Part shown: in pieces, positions 40,371 to 45,604 of the stretch | Position numbering within the stretch: the stretch's first letter is position 1 | Layout of the letters: every line of letters starts with the position of its first letter | From: Muribaculaceae bacterium | GTDB taxonomy: Bacteria; Bacteroidota; Bacteroidia; Bacteroidales; Muribaculaceae | Length of the DNA stretch: 45,604 nt | Direction of reading: 5' to 3' | NCBI GenBank assembly: GCA_017477555.1 | Contig: JAFUVK010000008.1 | Span: forward strand, 1 to 45,604 | Program-made: the position numbers and the translations under genes | The notes under the pieces: model-generated | What the model was told of the DNA's origin: nothing | The model's input: only the letters and a program-made list of their open reading frames with translations | Database searches by the model: none

Positions 40371-40515
40371 TTCTAGAATTGTTAGTTATTTGTTTTTTTG
40401 TTTTGTTTCATTAATAGACATAACAACCTGTGAGTGTGCTCATTAGTTTCGCTTTGAGGGGCTCTAGGCGAGCTCGAAAACGGCTATAATGACCACATAC
40501 ACAAGTTTTCAGCCT

Positions 40516-40524
40516 GCAAATGTA
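40516..40524 (-). promoter_or_regulatory. -7 box of secDF
   Basis: The minus strand reads TACATTTGC, 146 bp before the ATG. No -33 TTG is at the expected distance. The long leader contains GAGCTCGCCTAGAGCC on the minus strand, which can fold into a short hairpin. Confidence 0.45.
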
Positions 40525-40599
40525 CAACATTTTCTTGAAGTGCGAAAATAAAATTTTCAGGTTTTTGATTTTCACAATCCAAATTCCAAATATTTTTCT

Positions 40600-40608
40600 T
40601 AATTTTGC
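40600..40608 (+). promoter_or_regulatory. -7 box of the hydroxyacid dehydrogenase gene
   Basis: TAATTTTGC, 62 bp before ATG 40671. No good TTG is at -33. The 300-bp divergent gap 40371-40670 has no other feature beyond the two promoters and A+T-rich DNA. Confidence 0.5.
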
Positions 40609-40670
40609 ACTCGCTTATTAACTGATGCAACCAAACTTATCGAAACTCGAATTAATCCTTAGTTATACTG

Positions 40671-41627
40671 ATGAAGATTGTTTTTCTTGATGCCTATACC
40701 AGCAACCCGGGCGACCTGTCGTGGGACGGCTTGCGCGCGCTGGGCGAATGTGTCATCTACGACCGGTCGACACCCGAGCAGATTGTGGAACGCTCTCGCC
40801 AAGCCGAGGCAATACTTATTAATAAGGTGATAATCACACGCGAGATGATGCAGCAGCTGCCAAAGCTGCGATACATAGGCATCTTGGCCACTGGGTTCAA
40901 CTATGTCGATGTCGTGGCTGCGCATGAGATGGGCATCATAGTGACCAATGTGCCGGCCTACAGCACACCCAGTGTAGCCCAGCTGGCATGGGCCCACCTG
41001 CTCAACATCTGCTGCATGCCACAGCACTACACCGACGAGGTGCGGGGGGGCTTGTGGGGGCGGTGTCCCGACTTCAGCTTTACTAACACCAGCCTGATTG
41101 AGTTGGCCGGCAAGACGCTGGGCATCGTGGGGTTTGGACAGATTGGCAGTGCTGTGGCACGCATAGCGCGGGCCATGGATATGCCGGTGCTGGCCTATAC
41201 AAGCAAGGCTCAGGACCAGCTACCCGACGGAGTGACACGAGCCCGTGACCTGGAGCAGGTCTTTGCCGAGTGCGACGTGGTGAGCTTGCATTGTCCGCTC
41301 ACACCCGAGACCCGCTGCCTGGTCAATCGCGAACGCTTGGCACTGATGAAGCCCACGGCCATTCTCATCAACACCAGCCGAGGGATGCTCGTCGACGAGC
41401 AGGCACTGGCCGATGCACTCAACCAGAAGCGGATTTTCGCGGCCGGATTGGATGTCTTGCCGCAAGAGCCGCCCAAGGATGGCAGCCCGTTGCTCACCGC
41501 TCGCAACTGCTTCATCACACCCCACCTGGGATGGGCCAGCAAGGAGGCGCGTGTCAGGCTGATTCGTGTGGTGGAGGACAACTTGCGGGCATTCCAGCAG
41601 GGAAAGCCGCAGAATGTAGTCTCGTAA
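40671..41627 (+). CDS. D-2-hydroxyacid dehydrogenase (glycerate dehydrogenase/hydroxypyruvate reductase-like)
   Basis: A 318-residue NAD-dependent enzyme. The Rossmann motif is G154-F-G-Q-I-G159. Catalytic residues are R237 (N-T-S-R-G), E266 (L-P-Q-E-P-P) and H285 (P-H-L-G-W-A-S). The LDVLPQEPP and HLGWAS segments are typical of the glycerate dehydrogenase group rather than of PdxB or SerA, and no C-terminal ACT domain is present. The likely reaction is reduction of hydroxypyruvate or glyoxylate. The 61-bp gap to the next gene has no promoter box, so co-transcription is possible. Confidence 0.88.
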   Translation: MKIVFLDAYTSNPGDLSWDGLRALGECVIYDRSTPEQIVERSRQAEAILINKVIITREMMQQLPKLRYIGILATGFNYVDVVAAHEMGIIVTNVPAYSTPSVAQLAWAHLLNICCMPQHYTDEVRGGLWGRCPDFSFTNTSLIELAGKTLGIVGFGQIGSAVARIARAMDMPVLAYTSKAQDQLPDGVTRARDLEQVFAECDVVSLHCPLTPETRCLVNRERLALMKPTAILINTSRGMLVDEQALADALNQKRIFAAGLDVLPQEPPKDGSPLLTARNCFITPHLGWASKEARVRLIRVVEDNLRAFQQGKPQNVVS

Positions 41628-41688
41628 TCCAGGTTAATTGATCTGTGCCTATAGAATATATTTTAATCACTATATTTATTACTCAGCG

Positions 41689-44319
41689 ATGACAATCCTT
41701 AACAATCTCAAATTGTGGCTGGTGGCTGTGGCACTGACGGCGGCTATGATGGCGCAGGCAGCACAGTTCACCCAACCCAAACGCGAATTCCGTTCGTCGT
41801 GGGTGGCCACCGTGTGGTGCCTCGACTGGCCCAACGAAAACTCGCGCGGCACCAGTGTGGCCGCCGCCGACAAGATGAAGCAAGAGTTGGTCACCCTGCT
41901 CGACTCGCTGGCCCGCAACAATTTCAATGCCATCAACTTCCAGGTGCGCTCGATGTGCGACGCTATGTATCAGTCGAGCTACGAACCCTGGTCGAGCTAC
42001 CTCACAAGCACACGCGGAGCCGCACCGGCGTTCGATCCGCTGGCTTTCTGCGTCGAAGAGTGCCACAAGCGCGGCATGGAGTGCCATGCCTGGGTCAATC
42101 CCTACCGCTTCAGCACCGGCACCGACTGGAACACCGCACAGGATCAGGAACTCAAGAACAATGGATGGCTGCTGACCCATGGCTCGACCATCATTCTCGA
42201 CCCGGCACAGCAGCGCGTCATCGACCGCATTGTCAATGTGTGCAAGGAAATCATCACAAAGTATGACGTGGACGGAATCCTTTATGACGACTACTTCTAT
42301 CCCAACGGCATACCCAGCAACAGCACTGCGGGCGACTACCAGGAGTGGCAGCAGAGTGGCACCTCCATGAGCATCGGTGACTGGCGGCGTGACAATGTCA
42401 ACCGCATGGTCAAGGCCGTATACGACATGATTCAGATCACAAGGCCCGAGGTGCGGTTTGGCATCTCACCGGCTGGAGTGACTTGCACCAGCCAGGCTGT
42501 GGCCGACCGCCACGGCGTGGAGCGCAGTAGCGGCAGCGACTGGCAGTACAACGGCATCTTCAGCGACCCGGTGCAGTGGTATGAAGACAAGAGCGTGGAC
42601 TACATCTCGCCGCAAATCTACTGGAGCATTGGCTATAGCGCGGCCGATTATGGCAAGCTGGCACCCTGGTGGAACCGAGTGGCAAAGCAGTTCGGGCGGC
42701 ACATGTTTGTCTCGCATAGCATTTCCAATCTCAAGCGCGGTAGCTATGGCAGCGAAAACCCCGAGCCGTCGATGACCAGCAGCAACGACTACGACGAGTT
42801 TGCCAATCAGGTGGAGCTGATGCGGTCCACCAATGAGGACGGCGCAAGGGGCTCTATCTACTATAGCACAAGGTATATCTACAATCTGGGAGCCGAGGAA
42901 TCGTTCGGACACTATCTCAAGCGGGTTGTGTACCAGCGGCCGGCATTGCCACCGGCAATGCCCTGGAAATCGGCTACCGACCCCGGACCCGTCACCGATT
43001 TGCAGCTCACGGGCGACAGGCTGTCGTGGCAGGGCCATGACAATGTGCGATACACGGTCTATGCCTTCCCGGCCACGATGGCGCACGAGCAGTTTGCCCG
43101 CGATGGCGAGTTCCTGCTGGGCATGACCTATGATACTGGCTTCGACTTGCCTGCCGACAAACTGCAAGGCTATCAGTATGCCGTGTGCGTGCTCGACCGC
43201 ATGGGCAACGAGTACGACCCGGTCATCATGGGCGATGTGCTCGACCCGCTGCCGGCTCCAGTGCTCGTAGCACCCGCCGCCGGAGCTTCGCCCTACAGCC
43301 CGTTCGACTTTGTCTGGCAGGCCGTCGACGGAGCCACGAGCTATACCGTCGAGGTGGCTCAGGATGCCTCGTTCGACTTGATAAAGGAGCGGCTTACCGT
43401 CACCGATACGGTTGTGTCGAGTGCGCAGATGACGCAACTCACCTCGGGCGAGACTCATTACTGGCGTGTACTGGCCAGTGGCGAAGGCTATGCCAATGGC
43501 GTGAGCGAGCGGCGCGAGTTCGTGCCGCAGCTGCTGGTCATCACCGCGCCCTACGATGGGCAGAAGTCGGTCGACACAGCACCGCTGGTCAGTTGGAACG
43601 TACCTGACCAGACTACGCTGGCCGTACTGGCCATTGCCACCGATGCCGATATGGACAATGTCGTCTACAGCGCGCAAGCAGCCGGTGGGCAGCACACGGT
43701 AGATGATGGGGCGCTGGCACCGGGCAGCAAGTACTATGCCACTGTATCACTCAGCTATAACGGACTGCAGCTGACTTCGCCCGTGGTTGAGTTCACCACA
43801 CAGTTCGATGTGCCGAGCTTTGTATGTCCCACCGATGGTGGAACGCTCTACAGCGATGACTATATCGTACTCCAGCGCCAGAGCGAAGCCGTGGGATACA
43901 TCTACGAGGTGTCGACATCGGCAACCACTTGGGGGCGCACACGACTGATTGAGACGCTCAACGACGGAACTTGCCAGAGTACCAAGCCTGCCGGGGAGCT
44001 GAAGGTCAACAACAAACTCATGGTCGATGGCACCACTTACTTTGCCAGGGCAAAAATCACCTATCTGGACGAGGAGAATGTGCGCCGCACCACTGACTAT
44101 TGTCCGGTCATCTCGTTTGTCTACAATGCCGGTGTCAGGCCGCAGAGCCTGGTGGGTGATGTTACTGGCGACGGAAAGGTCGACATTGCCGATGTCAATG
44201 GTGTGATCAACATCATGCTCGGACGGGCTATGGCGGTGTCGGCGGCCGATGTCAATGGCGACGGACGGGTTGATATTGCCGATGTCAATGGCATCATCAA
44301 CATCATGATGGGTAAATAG
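41689..44319 (+). CDS. secreted GHL10-type glycoside hydrolase with dockerin-like C-terminus
   Basis: An 876-residue exported protein. After the signal region (LKLWLVAVALTAAMMAQAA), residues 30-420 are a glycosyl-hydrolase-like GHL10 (DUF187) TIM barrel: REFRSSWVATVWCLDWP, NAINFQVR, AWVNPYRF, DVDGILYDDYFYP, FGISPAG, DYISPQIYWS. Residues 430-820 contain fibronectin-III-like beta domains. The end carries two calcium-loop repeats, G-D-V-T-G-D-G-K-V-D-I-A-D-V-N-G and A-D-V-N-G-D-G-R-V-D-I-A-D-V-N-G, each followed by INIM, as in type I dockerins. Some GHL10 members act on peptidoglycan-derived or other glycans; substrate unknown here. ATG 41689 is preferred to a TTG at 41638 that would add 17 residues before the signal peptide. 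Confidence 0.84.
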   Translation: MTILNNLKLWLVAVALTAAMMAQAAQFTQPKREFRSSWVATVWCLDWPNENSRGTSVAAADKMKQELVTLLDSLARNNFNAINFQVRSMCDAMYQSSYEPWSSYLTSTRGAAPAFDPLAFCVEECHKRGMECHAWVNPYRFSTGTDWNTAQDQELKNNGWLLTHGSTIILDPAQQRVIDRIVNVCKEIITKYDVDGILYDDYFYPNGIPSNSTAGDYQEWQQSGTSMSIGDWRRDNVNRMVKAVYDMIQITRPEVRFGISPAGVTCTSQAVADRHGVERSSGSDWQYNGIFSDPVQWYEDKSVDYISPQIYWSIGYSAADYGKLAPWWNRVAKQFGRHMFVSHSISNLKRGSYGSENPEPSMTSSNDYDEFANQVELMRSTNEDGARGSIYYSTRYIYNLGAEESFGHYLKRVVYQRPALPPAMPWKSATDPGPVTDLQLTGDRLSWQGHDNVRYTVYAFPATMAHEQFARDGEFLLGMTYDTGFDLPADKLQGYQYAVCVLDRMGNEYDPVIMGDVLDPLPAPVLVAPAAGASPYSPFDFVWQAVDGATSYTVEVAQDASFDLIKERLTVTDTVVSSAQMTQLTSGETHYWRVLASGEGYANGVSERREFVPQLLVITAPYDGQKSVDTAPLVSWNVPDQTTLAVLAIATDADMDNVVYSAQAAGGQHTVDDGALAPGSKYYATVSLSYNGLQLTSPVVEFTTQFDVPSFVCPTDGGTLYSDDYIVLQRQSEAVGYIYEVSTSATTWGRTRLIETLNDGTCQSTKPAGELKVNNKLMVDGTTYFARAKITYLDEENVRRTTDYCPVISFVYNAGVRPQSLVGDVTGDGKVDIADVNGVINIMLGRAMAVSAADVNGDGRVDIADVNGIINIMMGK

Positions 44320-44338
44320 CAGAAAAGATGCTACCAGA

Positions 44339-44380
44339 AACGGTAGGGGTGAAAAAAATCTCGCTCCTGCCGTTTTTTTC
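44339..44380 (+). terminator. Rho-independent terminator after the glycosidase
   Basis: The stem AACGGTAGG (44339-44347) pairs with CCTGCCGTT (44366-44374) with one T-G pair, and is followed by a run of seven T in total. The next promoter begins only about 15 bp later. Confidence 0.8.
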
Positions 44381-44392
44381 GTTTTTTTTCTG

Positions 44393-44401
44393 TAATTTTG
44401 C
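44393..44401 (+). promoter_or_regulatory. -7 box of the AraC-type regulator
   Basis: TAATTTTGC, 27 bp before ATG 44429. The -33 region coincides with the T-run of the upstream terminator and has no TTG. A four-codon frame (ATG at 44421 to TGA at 44430-44432) overlaps the regulator start. Confidence 0.5.
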
Positions 44402-44428
44402 ACCCGACAACTTTTTAGACATGAGAAA

Positions 44429-45325
44429 ATGAAGAAATCAACTGCCATAACCGAAATTGACCTGACCAGTGCATCGCGCATTTATGACAAGGTCAGCTAT
44501 GCCGACGAGGAACTGTTCTTCGCCGACAACATCACGTCCATACCTAACCTAGCGCAGGTCTTTAAGGTCAATTTCTTCGCCTTTGTCTTCTGCATCGAGG
44601 GGCAATTGTCGCTCAATCTCGACTCCAGTGCCTTTGCACTAAAGGCTAACGACGGATTGTTTGTCGACACCAACACTGTGGTTGAAGGATGGAAGCGAAG
44701 CCACGACTTCAAGTGCGTGATTTGCGCATTCAACAGCGAGGTCGCTTTCAACTTCGTCAACAGGAGCCTGTTTGATGCCATCATGCAGGTCAAGCAGCAA
44801 CCAGTGGTACACTTCAGTGAAGACGAAATCACACTCATGGTCAAGTATTACGAATTGGCCAAGTTCAAGATTAACCACCCTGAGCTGAACTATGGCAGGG
44901 AGACCATGATTGGCATCTTGCGAAGCTACATCTACGACATCCTGGGCAATATAGGAAGGCATCTGGAAATGGAGAATGACGACATGCTGAGGCAGGGCGA
45001 CAAGCTCTTCCGCAGATTTGTGCTCATGCTGGCCGACGGACAAAGGCAAGGACGAAGTGTCAAGGCATACGCCGATGAGCTGTGTGTATCGCCCAAGTAT
45101 CTGACAAGCATCTGCCACCAGCACGCACGCAAGACTGCCAGCGAGATGATTGCACAGAGCATGGTTGGCCACATCAAGCAGCTGTTGCTCTACAGCGATA
45201 TGACCATCAAGGAGGTGGCGGCACATCTGGGGTTTGACAACCTGTCGTTTTTTGGGAAATATGTCAAAAAGCATCTGGGAGTGTCGCCCAACAACTACCG
45301 GCGCATCAACGGATATGGTAGATGA
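44429..45325 (+). CDS. AraC family transcriptional regulator
   Basis: A 298-residue regulator. Residues 1-150 are a cupin-like sensory domain (FFAFVFCIEGQLSLNLDSSAFALKANDGLFVD). Residues 195-296 hold two helix-turn-helix motifs: SVKAYADELCVSPKYLTSICHQ and TIKEVAAHLGFDNLSFFGKYVKKHLGVSPNNYR, the second being the conserved AraC signature. The arrangement matches the Bacteroidales AraC group that senses an unknown small molecule. It has its own promoter and a preceding terminator, and no adjacent obvious target operon. The gap to the tRNA has no visible strong terminator, only a weak CCGTCC/GGGCGG stem near 45330-45355. Confidence 0.93.
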   Translation: MKKSTAITEIDLTSASRIYDKVSYADEELFFADNITSIPNLAQVFKVNFFAFVFCIEGQLSLNLDSSAFALKANDGLFVDTNTVVEGWKRSHDFKCVICAFNSEVAFNFVNRSLFDAIMQVKQQPVVHFSEDEITLMVKYYELAKFKINHPELNYGRETMIGILRSYIYDILGNIGRHLEMENDDMLRQGDKLFRRFVLMLADGQRQGRSVKAYADELCVSPKYLTSICHQHARKTASEMIAQSMVGHIKQLLLYSDMTIKEVAAHLGFDNLSFFGKYVKKHLGVSPNNYRRINGYGR

Positions 45326-45479
45326 TGATTCCCCGTCCCATGGTTAAGGGCGGGTGGCGATGAGGTCGGGAATAACGCATGTTGCACCTCCGCAACTTGC
45401 TCTGTCGGTAGGAATGGCGAGTAAAAATCGGGCAAAAAACAGGAAAAATGAGGCTGAAATGCTTTTTTTTCGAAAAAAA

Positions 45480-45512
45480 TTTGGTCAGTTCAAAAAGTCG
45501 GTGTAACTTTGC
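45480..45512 (+). promoter_or_regulatory. promoter of the tRNA-Asn gene
   Basis: TTTG (45480-45483), a 20-bp spacer and TAACTTTGC (45504-45512). It is a near-ideal Bacteroidota promoter, 33 bp before the tRNA 5' end. Confidence 0.75.
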
Positions 45513-45544
45513 ACCGCAATTCCCGAAAGGGGAGTGACAACACT

Positions 45545-45604
45545 GCCTCAATAGCTCAGTTGGTTAGAGCACATGACTGTTAATCATGGGGTCGTTGGTT
45601 CAAG
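45545..45604 (+). tRNA. tRNA-Asn (anticodon GUU), 3' part outside window
   Basis: The acceptor strand GCCTCAA is followed by TA, the D arm GCTC-AGTTGGTTA-GAGC, and the anticodon arm with loop CTGTTAA (anticodon GTT at 45579-45581), then a variable loop and the T arm up to GGTTCAAG. The gene is cut by the right edge before the 3' acceptor strand. Confidence 0.93.

Overview
The window is a chromosomal segment of a Bacteroidota bacterium, order Bacteroidales. The signs are many promoters of the phylum's own type (TTG, 19-21 bp, then TAnnTTTG), no Shine-Dalgarno pattern, fused SecDF, tandem DUF3857/transglutaminase-like secreted proteins, and a dockerin-like C-terminus of the kind common in Prevotella and Muribaculaceae. 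Gene bodies are G+C rich (roughly 55-60% by eye) and intergenic DNA is A+T rich. Muribaculaceae is my best guess at family level, but that is inference.

Layout. 1-240: tail of a probable IS66-type transposase and two hairpins. 288-3474 (minus): YfcE-type phosphodiesterase and two tandem secreted histidine acid phosphatases. 3644-9139 (minus): CvpA-like membrane protein, an A+T-rich alpha/beta hydrolase, and two overlapping DUF3857 proteins, one with an intact transglutaminase cysteine and one without. 9434-12138 (plus): ruvB and a polysaccharide flippase. 12254-12640 (minus): hot-dog thioesterase. 12774-20220 (plus): GH25 muramidase with a charged tail, 6-phosphofructokinase, a secreted propeller-like protein and a 1259-residue amidase. 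20380-22628 (plus): two paralogous deoxynucleoside kinases and an outer-membrane beta-barrel. 22976-29624 (minus): type I asparaginase, esterase lipoprotein, tadA, a polytopic membrane protein, purD and an RlmL-like methyltransferase. 30054-34391: iron alcohol dehydrogenase (plus), an unrecognised secreted protein (minus) and a CtpA-type S41 protease (plus). 34460-40370 (minus): a repeat-rich secreted protein, queA and secDF. 40671-45325 (plus): D-2-hydroxyacid dehydrogenase, a GHL10-type glycosidase and an AraC-type regulator. A tRNA-Asn gene runs off the right edge.

Most genes are housekeeping or cell-envelope functions: wall hydrolases, envelope proteases and export, phosphate scavenging from organic phosphates, nucleotide salvage and synthesis, and tRNA/rRNA modification. 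There is no phage, conjugative element, CRISPR array or recognisable defence island.

The least explained material lies between genes. (1) About a dozen gaps carry short tandem arrays with a unit of 7, 8 or 9 nt. The unit sequence differs in each gap and the period is better conserved than the sequence. (2) Two large inverted-repeat elements (12159-12248 and 29750-29823) share an identical 29-bp segment. (3) C-rich/G-rich perfect palindromes recur in at least five gaps. (4) A 22-bp GC-rich motif occurs twice. (5) Two 39-bp palindromes built of ACACC/GGTGT half-sites lie upstream of the CvpA-like gene; one overlaps its predicted -33 region. The clean arrays, the inverted-repeat elements and the 39-bp palindromes are the best candidates for something undescribed.
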